From: Neelides folsomi
Taxonomy: Eukaryota > Arthropoda > Collembola > Neelipleona > Neelidae
Direction: 5' to 3'
Assembly: GCA_034687125.1 (NCBI GenBank)
Contig: JAQGBZ010000564.1
Location: forward strand, 1-31,872
DNA length: 31,872 nucleotides
The notes beneath the pieces are model-generated. The model was given only the letters and a program-made list of their open reading frames with translations, was not told the DNA's origin and ran no database searches. Positions within the stretch are counted from its first letter, which is position 1; each line of letters starts with the position of its first letter. Shown here one piece after another: positions 21,387 to 30,443 of the stretch. Position numbers and translations under genes: made by a program.

Positions 21387-22520
21387 GCAACGCCCATATT
21401 TTGGCGGGCAACGTTCATATTTTGGCGGGCAACGTTGCCGGTTTCGGGCAATTTTGCCTTTTTGAGGCAACATTGCCCATTTTCGGGCAATGGTTGCCCG
21501 AAACAGGCCCGCGTCCTGGACTTTGACCAATTGTCCACACTTAATTAAATTATTTTGCATGCAACCAACCAGATCACACGCTTTACACCCCATCCATTGG
21601 GCATCTGGTGCAACTCTAATGTCAGGTTTTCCGCAAATAGTCCCAGCTACATGAGTTCCACGACCAATGTTATCATAATCTATTTCCGCCCCATTAATAG
21701 GATCGAGAAAATGGTAACCAGCGGCGACATTGTCCTTGATTGAATTGTGACTTCCACGAACGCCAGTGTCAATAATTCCAACTTTAATTTCTTTCCCGCG
21801 ATAATTTTGTGCCCTGCAGTCAGGAGCTTCAATTGAGATAATTCCATATTCAGGGGCCAGTGGTTTTGTTTCGACACTTTCGATTTGATAGTTAACTTTA
21901 ACTAAATCTTCTTTGGTGATTGATTCAACATTGGGAAATGAAGCTATTAAATTAACAAGATTGGAGTCGGAGCTTTTAATATAAATTTCATTCGTGATCC
22001 AAAATGATGCGAAATCCACTTTGTGATTGTTGAGGTATTTTTGAACGTCTGATTGGCTTTTGGTGGAGAAATCGTTTAATGAATTATAAATTGTGTTTAT
22101 TTTTTCTTCGCGGCTTTGAAAACTCCTTTGGGAAATTTCTTTTAATGGTGATTCATGGGAATTGAATGTAATAAAAACATTTTGAGTTTCACTTTGAGTG
22201 AAAGCTTCTCGAAGATCGTTGTCAATAACAATCAATTTCCCCGATGAAAAAGAGAAAATTAAATAAAATATTATTGAAGAAAAATATAATTTAAGCATTT
22301 TTAATTTTTAACAGAATTCGCTTAATACAATGATTTATTGGAATAGTGAATTAATAAACAATATAAGCTCCAATCAATAACTTATCGCATTTTAAGGTTA
22401 AAATGATTTTTAATTTTTAATTACATTTAGATAGCTCGTCGTCATTTAACCTTAATTGAATTGATAAAAAATTACATACAAATTGTATGTCTTCTTATTC
22501 GGTTAAAGTATTTAGCATTG

Positions 22521-24163
22521 GTTAAATGTAGAGATGGGGCGAATAGTAGATTTTAAGTATTCGTCGAATATCGAATAGTAAGAAGAACACTCCAATCGAA
22601 TTCGAACTGTTCGACGAATATTCGTCGAATAGTTCATATTCGATTCTAATTCAAATATTCGTCGAATCGGTCTGCTAGTATTCAACTCTAAATTGCATAA
22701 ATAGTATGTACATGTATGTATAAAAGAATGGACAGGCCACCCACATATATTAGCCGTTACAAAGTTTCATTTATCAAAACGCTCTTTCCTAACATCGTTT
22801 ATTCTATAAAAACTTGTCTTAATATTTCTCTCACTCAATTAATATTTCAAATGTATTAATCAACCATTCTCAATTGTTGAAGATGTCGGCTTTAAAAAAT
22901 TGATTTACAAGCTTGAAAATCAATATACAGTAAGTTAATTATATTTATATTAATTATTTTATATTTTATCCTAATTATGAATGAATGAATGAAATTGGAT
23001 TTATTGTCCGATTTTATGGCTCACGCCCTTACAGACATTGAATCTTAATTGTATACAAAAACAAATGATAATTTTTACTTAACCTAAAATTTTTCTTCAA
23101 GATAGATTTTTCTTATTTTACAGATATTCGTAATTAAAAAGTAAACCTTTTTAGTTTTTTCTAAACTCAAATTACAAAACATTTTCAGATAATTTTCCTT
23201 ATTATAATTAATGTTTAGGTTGCGATTGCTACGTACATTCGAATAGTGGGGACACATGAAAATTATATGAAAAATGTCTTCAGTTTCGTTTAAATTACAC
23301 AAAGTTTCACTTTTACCATACCTATGTTGAAGGCTGTTCAGTTTTACATCTTTGCTATTGTAAGTTACAAAAGGAATACCTAGTTTTAATTGTAAAATGA
23401 TCCTTTTAATTACTCAATTTAAATTGTATTCCAAGTACGGTTCAATTTCATATTTTATTTTATTTTTACAATAGTTGGTGTAAGTTGGAGATTTTTGCTT
23501 TTTTACAATACAGTTACTTAAGAATTCACTCTTTAGTTTACTCATTAATACATTTACTCTTTTTAGGTTATCTTTATAAAAATGTCTGTTTTTTCACATT
23601 CAAGTATTAGGTAGTCACCATTACAATTTTTTAGCATGTTCACAAAATCTATGTACCAGTTATATTTATATTTACACTTCTTAGTTATTGTAGCTGTTAT
23701 GCAGTAGTGAATTGTCTAATCTTGATATTAGTTTTAGCCAATATTTTAAAGTGAGTTTTATAATAACATGTTCTATAGGATAAATACCTAGTTCAAGATA
23801 AAGAAACCAACTTGGAGCAATTTTGGGAAGGTAGAATAACGATTTTTAAAAGTTTATTTGGATTTTGTCTAATTCCTTCATGTGTTTTAAAGCCCAAATA
23901 GGGGCAGAATAGGTTAAAATACTTCTAACCATCGATTCAAATAGGTTTTTATGGGAATTGAAAGATTTTTCCCTTAAAAGCTAATGTTTTTATTTTCGTA
24001 ACTGCTAAATTGGCCTTTCTAATGAAGTGATTTGAGGCCTCTTTTTTATCCTAATTATATTAATTTTAAAACTCGAATTATTCGTCGAATAGTAAAATTT
24101 GCTTCGAATGAATTCGAATCGAATTCGAATATAATTCGGATTCGCCCCATCTCTAGTTAAATG
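22521..24163. mobile_element. Non-autonomous hAT element with 8-bp target duplication, carrying a nested LINE
   Basis: The element spans 22529-24155, flanked by GTTAAATG at 22521-22528 and 24156-24163. Its ends are inverted: TAGAGATGGGGCGAAT at the left and ATTCGCCCCATCTCTA at the right, a hAT-style terminus. Subterminal DNA is full of ATTCGTCGAAT / TCGAATTCGA words in both directions, typical transposase-binding repeats. Without the nested LINE it would be about 550 bp, with no transposase gene. Confidence 0.87.
22964..24058 (-). mobile_element. 5'-truncated LINE (jockey/CR1-like) nested in the hAT element
   Basis: The insertion 22979-24043 is flanked by the 15-bp direct repeat TTTTATCCTAATTAT (22964-22978 and 24044-24058). 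On the minus strand it ends with CAATAAATCC followed by a TTCA/ATTC simple-repeat tail, the 3' end of a non-LTR retrotransposon. The frame at 23302-23084 encodes LCNLNETEDIFHIIFMCPHYSNVR, the C-H-C zinc-knuckle-like end of LINE reverse transcriptases. About 1 kb upstream of it in the same orientation is degraded reverse-transcriptase sequence. It is a dead 5'-truncated copy. Confidence 0.85.
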
Positions 24164-24410
24164 TAATAGAATTCATTCAAAATGTTTCATCAAATTGGTC
24201 AATAAAAATACAAATGACAAGATAGAGATAAATACTAAATATTAAACCTATTTATTTTATAAATACTTATACTTATATTTGTGTATACCTCTAAATGTAT
24301 CTGTACCTTATTAAGAAAAAAAGAGCCAAGTTTTAATTTTGAAATAAACTTTTAATTTTTTATTTATAAGAATGATTTATACATTTAAAAACTTATAATT
24401 TATGAAAGGG
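24164..24410. other. Spacer, nothing recognised
   Basis: AT-rich DNA right of the hAT element; no coding or repeat signal seen. Confidence 0.4.
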
Positions 24411-24412
24411 TC

Positions 24413-24735
24413 TTGTGGCCCGAACGACGAATCTTAACTTGTCAAAGATCGTCGACGCTGTCGGATGGGAACTGTAAAAATGATCATCTTCCGTTTGTTC
24501 ATGTTCATGTTTGGCATTTGGCCATCTCAATTTCTAATTTTCTCCACCCACTTGGCATCGTAAATCGGAGTGTACTTTTGAGAACAAGCGAGGGAAGTGA
24601 GAAAAGTCCTTGTGGCCATTGTAGGAGGAAGACAAGGGCCGATTGCTTGGATCCAAGTTGGATCACCACGAACGGGGTAGCGGAAATCTTTGAATGTGAT
24701 GAGGCTGTTATTTTCCCATCTTTCTCGCATATCAC
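24413..24735 (-). pseudogene. Decayed duplicate of the last calaxin exon
   Basis: On the minus strand, about 24730-24527 reads ENNSLITFKDFRYPVRGDPTWIQAIGPCLPPTMATRTFL and on to DAKWVEKIRN, a clear copy of the last exon of the calaxin-like gene (DNDGLITFNDFREAVISDPTLIQSIGPCLPP). The EF-loop start DND is changed to WEN, a stop follows KIRN, and the C-terminal tail (SRLFET-like region, ending in RPFHK) is found further left in a shifted frame (about 24470-24413). No other exons accompany it, so it is an isolated, non-functional exon copy or the worn remnant of a tandem gene. Confidence 0.75.
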
Positions 24736-24739
24736 GTGA

Positions 24740-25102
24740 TAATGAATCAGCTCACGATACTATTCAATTAAAAGTTTTTATCAACAATGAATTAATAATT
24801 AGATTGGGAATGTATGCTTGATATTAAATGCTAACAGTTTACTTTTTATCAAATTAATTAATTTAATTAAATATAAACGTTAATTTTAAACAACAATTTT
24901 ACCTCGTGATTTGTAAAATGAGATAAATTATTTCATTTAAAGAATTTAAACCATCAATAACTTATTATATTTAATCAACGTTTGTTACTCGGAACACAAA
25001 AATACAATGAGTGAAGTAATGTAAAATAAATAAAAATATTGTCAATAATTTGTTCGATTTTATTCATTAATTATTTCATTACTGACATCAAAATTCATGG
25101 AT
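24740..25102. other. Spacer between the exon copy and calaxin
   Basis: AT-rich; AATAAA-like signals for the 3' end of the calaxin-like gene near its right side. Nothing else seen. Confidence 0.4.
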
Positions 25103-26395
25103 TTATTTGTGATGGAATGCAAAAGTACTTTTACGAATAGGAGTTTCAAATAATCTGCTTGTGGTCACTTCTTCCTCTTCGGTTGATTTAGGTGAAATCG
25201 CATAAGCAGTTTTAGCCCATTTCTCATCATACTCGGCCGTGATTTTAACTGGATCGCAAGCCAATGCTTTGAGGAACGTTCTTGACGCTTGCATCGGAGG
25301 TAAACAAGGGCCAATTGATTGGATCAAAGTCGGGTCGCTGATCACAGCCTCGCGAAAATCATTAAAAGTAATCAGACCGTCATTGTCCTACATTAAATGG
25401 AAATTAGAATTATAAAATTACAAATTAACTAACATTAAGACATGTAATGTTTAATAATGTAATTAAATTAATTACTAATTAATTGATTTGTTGTTTATTT
25501 AATTAAATATTGATTCTAACTTAATAAGGCGAAATATGTATCTGTATATTAAAAGTATTTAATTACTCTATCGAGAAGTTTCATGCCGAGTTCAATCAAT
25601 TCCTGTAAAACTTCATCTAAATCTTCTTCGCCGTAATCCTTCGTTTTGTGCAAACTTCCTTCCAAGCACATGAAGAGTTCTTCTCGAGCCAACGACCGAT
25701 CCCCGTTGATGTCATAAACGTTGTAAACAAACTTAATTTGCTCGTCGTGAGTCCCGCGGAGAAACACGGAAAGACCAGAAATCCACTCGAAAACATCAAC
25801 CTAAAACAAAACCAATTTTAAATACAAGTTTCGTCTTTAACGTAGGACTTTAATTAAAACTGGCGAAATTCGTAATTTCTTAATAAAAAATTTATGAACA
25901 TAAAGTTAGAAACTCTTATTACTAATTTCTATTATTTAATTTTATTTAATTATTTAATTAGGATTTATTACATGGTTGTCATCGTCGAGATCAAATGTGT
26001 AAAAGAGTCGATTGAGCATTAAAGAATGTTTGAGATCGAAAGCATTTGACATCACATCTCGGAACTTTTCCCTGTCCATTTCCCCACCACGCTCCAATGT
26101 CCTATGGTTCCGAATGAGTTCGCGAATCTTTACAATATTCATTAATACATTATTTATTATTATTTGTGCATTCTTATTATTATTTATGTATTCTTAAACC
26201 ATATAATTTCCTGATAAAAGTTAATGGAATAATTAAATTATGATTTACCTCATCAATAGTAAAATGAGTTGTTTGGGCCAGCACATTGGTGATATTTCTG
26301 ATTTCGCTTTCTTGGGCTAGCAAATGCCTCTTGGTTCCTTTGATCCTCCTTGAAATCCCTTCTTCGTTAGTATTGGTAAAGATGAAAGTGATCAT
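25103..26395 (-). CDS. Calaxin/EFCAB1-like EF-hand protein, four exons, complete (273 aa)
   Basis: Exons: 26395-26249, 26127-25972, 25800-25567, 25387-25103, all GT-AG and in phase 0 (822 nt). It has three EF-hand loops: DLDDDNHVDVFE (residues 95-106, built across the exon 2/3 junction), DINGDRSLAREE (131-142), and DRDNDGLITFND (178-189, across exon 3/4). After them comes the calaxin signature IGPCLP. The N-terminal FTIDEIRELIRNHRTLER matches the FEVNCLIKLF start region of EFCAB1. Calaxin is an axonemal calcium sensor that binds outer dynein arms and tunes beating; in a hexapod the natural site is the sperm flagellum or mechanosensory cilium. The C-terminal extension (about 230-273) is longer than in vertebrates. 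His at loop position 7 in EF1 is unusual, so that site may bind calcium weakly. A decayed copy of exon 4 lies 400 bp downstream. Confidence 0.87.
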
Positions 26396-27241
26396 AATGG
26401 ATAAATCGATAAACTTTACCTTATTATTAAAAAATCAACTTTGAATGATTAAAAACTGAAAATAATAAAATGTTGTAAACTCTCTATATTCAAATCAATT
26501 TTTCAAGAGATTATTTTTTGATATTGAAAAGCGCAGTTTTGAATTTTGGTTGCTTTGGGATGATTTAAAATTAATTAGTTAGTTATTCAAACATTTCAAT
26601 ACATGGTATTACCTAGTCTATTCGCGCTGGGAACGGACGTGAGTTTTGAGCGTATTTTGAAAATGCATATGTGAGGCTCAGGAAACGATTGTACAAGTTA
26701 CCATATAAGCCCCTCCCTTGCCCCGTACAAGACTAAATGTAAGATATGTGAGTAACTTTAAATAATATAGTGCTTAATGTAACGTAATGCAAAGATAGTT
26801 TAATAATTTAAATTTTTTGATTAAAGTGAGTAATATTTATTCTATACAATCTTCGAGTTGGCTTTAAACATCTTATACTTTGCACATGGCTAATTAATTG
26901 ATTGCTAAACACTTAACAAATTTAATAATTAATAGGTAACATGGACTTGAGTATCATATCGTGTTAAGGACTCGACTAATACAATAAGACTTATCGAAGT
27001 CATATCGAAAAACTATATAGTTGCATATATTGACTGAATATGTCGTATTATATTGAAATCTTCTTGTAAGTAATAAATAAGTCGTAAAAAGATAAAGGTA
27101 CAAGTTGATTAATAAGTTTATATGTAGGTAATTTTAATTTAATCTAATTTATTGTAATGCTAAATACTATGCTAATATAATAAGTACAATAAGGAACACT
27201 AAAAAATTAATTGATTGTAGACAACAGTAAACGTAAATTAC
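26396..27241. other. Intergenic between calaxin and the LRR gene
   Basis: About 0.85 kb. It includes a locally GC-richer patch at about 26615-26740 (CGCGCTGGGAACGGACG and CCCCTCCCTTGCCCCG) that may be promoter or a repeat fragment. No exon recognised. Confidence 0.45.
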
Positions 27242-29025
27242 TTAAATGAGTTCTTCAAAGACTGAAATAATTTTCATGGTTTTCAATTTCTCTAAACAGG
27301 CATCTGAGAACTGGAATTGTAAAAAGGGAATGTTAAAATTTTTATTTTGGCATTTATTAAAAATAAAGGCTAATGATGATATAACAATAACTAATAATCG
27401 ATTTGGAAAAACGTTTATGACTTAAAGAACGGTATATGAAGAAACGTACTAATAACGACGGGCATTTCATTTCGGCAATCCTTATGATGATATTTTTGAA
27501 TCGGGAAAGTTCCATAAGAGAAATCAAAGTTAAATTGCTCACTGGATTCTTGTAAGCACTCTCAATATTTAAAATCAATTTCTCCAAACCTAAAATTTAA
27601 AAAAATTAATTTAGTAATAAAATTGGTTTTTTTGGTTTATTGTGAATTACAAACATAAGATAAATGGTCTTTAATTATCTCATTAAAGTTAGTTGAAAAT
27701 TTCTTGTATTGTATTACATAAGTAGGGATAAATTAAGTTTTAAATGACAGTATAAGGTAGTCGCATTTTATTATTATTTTCATCTTACGTTTTAGCTTTA
27801 GAAGACAATCAGTTTCTTTATATTGTTCCAATTCATCCTTAACTTTTCTTACAAAATAAGCTGAGAGATTGTTCCTAATACTCATATTGTGCAACTCAAT
27901 TGGTAAACCAGTGAGGACACTTTCAGGAACGAATTTTTGCCCTTTTTGAAAAGCAAATTGAACCTCAATTTCAAGAACAGCCAGATGAAGAAATTCGCAA
28001 TTGAAGAAATTTTCCATCGTTTTACTCACGTTTTCGTAAATCCTGAGGCTCAAATTTGTCAAATTGGGAAAGTGCGTTCCAACGTATTTAACAATGAGAT
28101 CATTTGAATAACAGTAGTCAAGTTGGAATGCTGAAATTGTTGGATTAATTTCACGACGATTCCGAAATTTTGTTTGAAATCCACAGAGTGATCCGAAATC
28201 CAAATATTCTGGAACTTCGGATTGATGAAACAAATTAACGGTTTTGAGCTTTGGATAATTAGCATTTCTTGGTCCGGTTAATCGGAAAAAAATCCCATTG
28301 CTCTTCCATTCTTTTAACTCGTGTATTGGCGGGACGAGGAAAACACTGTGTATTCCCTTTTCGGTAATGAACTGCTCAATTTTAACTTTCTCTGACGATG
28401 TCGGTTTAAGGCGATTCAAATTGATATACTTTTGTGGATTTTTGCAGTCGGAATCGACGACAAAGTCGACTTCAACTCTTTCGAGATCTTTTTGGGAGTT
28501 TAAAAATCGCACAGCGTCCGAAATTTTTCTCGTTTCGAATTAAGTAATTTGGATTGTGTAATGTTAAATTTTCAAGTTTCATTTTAATCGTTGAATAATT
28601 TCTCCAAGTCTTCCCGCTTCATCATCGCTCTTTGGTCGAAACGAGATGGTATTCAATTTGGGAATTTTGTCCAGAAGGTTTTCAATACATTTCCATCTGT
28701 TAGCACAACCTTTTTTGTTCTCACGTTCGTAAATCGAGGAAGGGAAATTTAATGTGAGATCTGTCAAACTCTTAAAATGAGTTATAGCTGGAGGAAAAAC
28801 TGGATATTTTTCACAGTCATTATTAGGAATAATTGTGAGTTCGAGTTTGGTCAAATTGGTAAATTTGTGGATCAATTTAAAAAACAGATTTGGGGAATGA
28901 ATTTCACTCTAGTTGATTTTATGAGTCAAAGCGGTAATTTCTCTTGCCACTGAATTGATGAAATTTTTAAATAAAGGAAACATCCATTTATTTTCTTCAT
29001 TCAGTCTCGTAAGGTCCAAGTTCTT
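27242..29025 (-). pseudogene. Leucine-rich-repeat protein gene (F-box/LRR-like), probably damaged in its 5' half
   Basis: The 3' part is orderly: a long exon to 27789, then exons 27589-27450 and 27310-27242, with GT-AG sites and matching phases (LKLK-R-LEKLIL and PSLL-FSDACLEKL), ending at TAA. Leucine-rich repeats are visible throughout (LTKLELTIIPN, LTDLTLNFPSS, LKTVNLFHQ, LTNLSLRIYE, LAVLEIEVQF, LEKLILNIES). The 5' half reads through NEENKWMFPLFKNFINSVAREITALTHKIN, then an in-frame TAG (28909-28911), then continues. Two frame changes follow, at the A-runs near 28584 and 28538; they are opposite in sign and together restore the frame. So this is either a young pseudogene or an intact gene with sequencing errors plus one stop. 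LRR proteins of this style usually act as F-box substrate receptors, but no F-box is visible here. It follows the BTB gene on the same strand by only a few bases. Confidence 0.65.
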
Positions 29026-29026
29026 T

Positions 29027-30443
29027 CTAATAGTCAAAATTTTCCTCGCCCTCTTTTAATACAATTGTGGTGAATTGACCTTTTTCGTTATTTTTATTAC
29101 AATAACGTTCCTCTGTGAATTCTGAGAAAAAAATTACTTGTTTTACGTGATTAGTATCCACACCATTGGAACTTTTAATTTCGTTGTTAATTTCACCATT
29201 CACAGAATTTGCATTCGAATCGGCATCGTCGGGAATTGGAGAAGATTCGAATAATTTTCTTTTTACTCCAATAGAACCAATATTGGTTATAGTCAAATTG
29301 GGTGTTGTTGTTGTCTCATTTTCGATTCCATTTAGTCCTTTTAAGTAATCAGAGTCTTCATATTTTATGTCAATCGTTTCGTTATCTTCGCATTTTATTA
29401 TAATTTTTTCATCACCTTCGATTGGATTTTCGCTCAATTTCCGTTTTTTCGTTGAAACTGCAGGATCAGATGAATTTGATGGAAAAGTCTTTTCAATTTC
29501 ATAAGCTCGTCTCATACATTTCTTGTAAGTTTTAGCTCCAATTTTGTTGGAATCGAAGAGAGAAAACAAAAAGTAGATTAATTTCCCACTCTCATTATGT
29601 CCACAAGCTTGATTTGTGAATTCCCAAACCTATAATTTATTTTGATTTTAAATATAGCAGAAGGTGATGTGAAAATTAATTATTAAAATAAAAATATTCT
29701 TCATTTTAGCATTAAAATTAAGTTAAATGTGAACGGAGCATTATGAAAAAGAAAATGAGTTTTTGTGTAATTACTTCATCTTCTCCAATTTCAGGAATTT
29801 TGCCATTTTTAGTAAACAATCGGAAATTTTGAAATAACAAAATCCTTCTCCTGAGTTGGTCAATATCGATATCTAATAGGTCTTCTGCATTGTCGTCATC
29901 GATAACTATACTTTCAAAGTTAATCACGTTTTGGGTGTAGAAGTGCCTGTATTAAAATTAAAGTTTTAATTAATTGCTTTTAATTAAAATTGCGTTTTAG
30001 TAATTTCTGTTAAATGTTATTATTAAAATTTTGATTGATAATGAAATATTGATAAATAAGTCAAAATAATTACTTCACAATTTCTTCTAGAGCTGATCCA
30101 TTAATTTTGAGAAAATTAAATTTTCCGATTTCTGCTTTTGAAGAAAATAGCTGCTTGAAGTATGTCGATTTCGAAAAAAGAATATTCCGATAAGCCTTGA
30201 CGTTAACGAGATCACTTCCAATCAAAGTTATATCACAAAACTGATTTTTTCTATAATGCATAAAAATTAATATTATGTGGCTAGTAGAAAAAAAAGATTT
30301 TAAATGATTAATATTATTGACACAAATGAGTTTGATTTTTTACTATTTAAATTTTAAGTATAAATACATATTGTGTATAAATAAATAAAATAATTAACAT
30401 ACTTTCTCTGGTCTTCTAATTCGTTCCAAACATTCGAATTCAT
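29027..30443 (-). CDS. BTB/POZ domain protein, four exons, complete (330 aa)
   Basis: Exons: 30443-30403, 30250-30074, 29946-29775, 29629-29027, all GT-AG with matching phases (993 nt). The BTB fold starts at KNQFCDITLIGSDLVNVKAYRNILFSKSTYFKQLF (about residues 14-50), continues through GSALEEIVKHFYTQNVINFE and the IDQLRRRILLFQNFRLF helix region (to about 130). BTB domains dimerise and often recruit cullin-3 or repressors. The C-terminal half has no kelch, MATH or zinc fingers. It is acidic and low in complexity, with two basic clusters (KKRKL near 183 and VKRKLFE near 256) that could be nuclear signals, and a repeated IKCEDNETIDIKYEDSD patch resembling SUMO-site or acidic-activation sequence. 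The exon 4 C-terminus (FSEFTEERYCNKNNEKG) matches no family I know. The gene abuts the LRR gene. Confidence 0.82.

Larger units (their letters stand above)
21018..21537. mobile_element. Foldback-type element with 9-bp target duplication
   Basis: The insertion is 21027-21528 (502 bp), flanked by perfect direct repeats AATTGTCCA at 21018-21026 and 21529-21537. Removing it and one repeat restores the protease reading KCGQFITCPHN, which fixes the ends. The left arm is made of 42-bp tandem units (from 21046, 21088, 21130 and a partial at 21172), each holding GTTGCCCG twice. The right arm has inverted versions (TTTTGGCGGGCAACGTTCAT at about 21400-21433) and more GGGCAA words up to 21500. The centre is a long hairpin. 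Foldback elements of Drosophila also combine tandemly repeated inverted arms with 9-bp duplications; Mutator-like elements also give 9 bp. It encodes nothing, so it needs a helper. Confidence 0.82.
20440..22298 (-). pseudogene. Subtilisin-like (S8) serine protease gene, disrupted
   Basis: The 5' part (22298 down to about 21529) encodes a signal peptide (1-20), an I9-type propeptide (about 40-138) and the start of the catalytic domain, with Asp177 in VGIIDTGV and His216 in GRGTHVAGT. The frame then hits a 502-bp foldback insertion after KCGQ and resumes at 21026 with FITCPHNPSGANPNCELAPN, which is a seamless continuation if the insertion and one target copy are ignored. Later, GNSG is changed to GDSG (oxyanion Asn lost), a frameshift follows SGPSC near 20855, and the catalytic-serine motif GTSMA reads GTPTA near 20640, so the nucleophile is gone and another shift follows. 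The end (KSKNYDATFENLL to GYGKASALKS) is still recognisable. The motif set (NSPGD, GTHVAGT, NPNCELAPN) resembles bacillopeptidase F-like subtilases. It is clearly non-functional as a protease. Confidence 0.9.

Noticed and set aside
24413..24739. Plus-strand open frame of 108 codons
   Set aside because: It is antisense to the decayed calaxin exon copy, which explains its GC-richer sequence.
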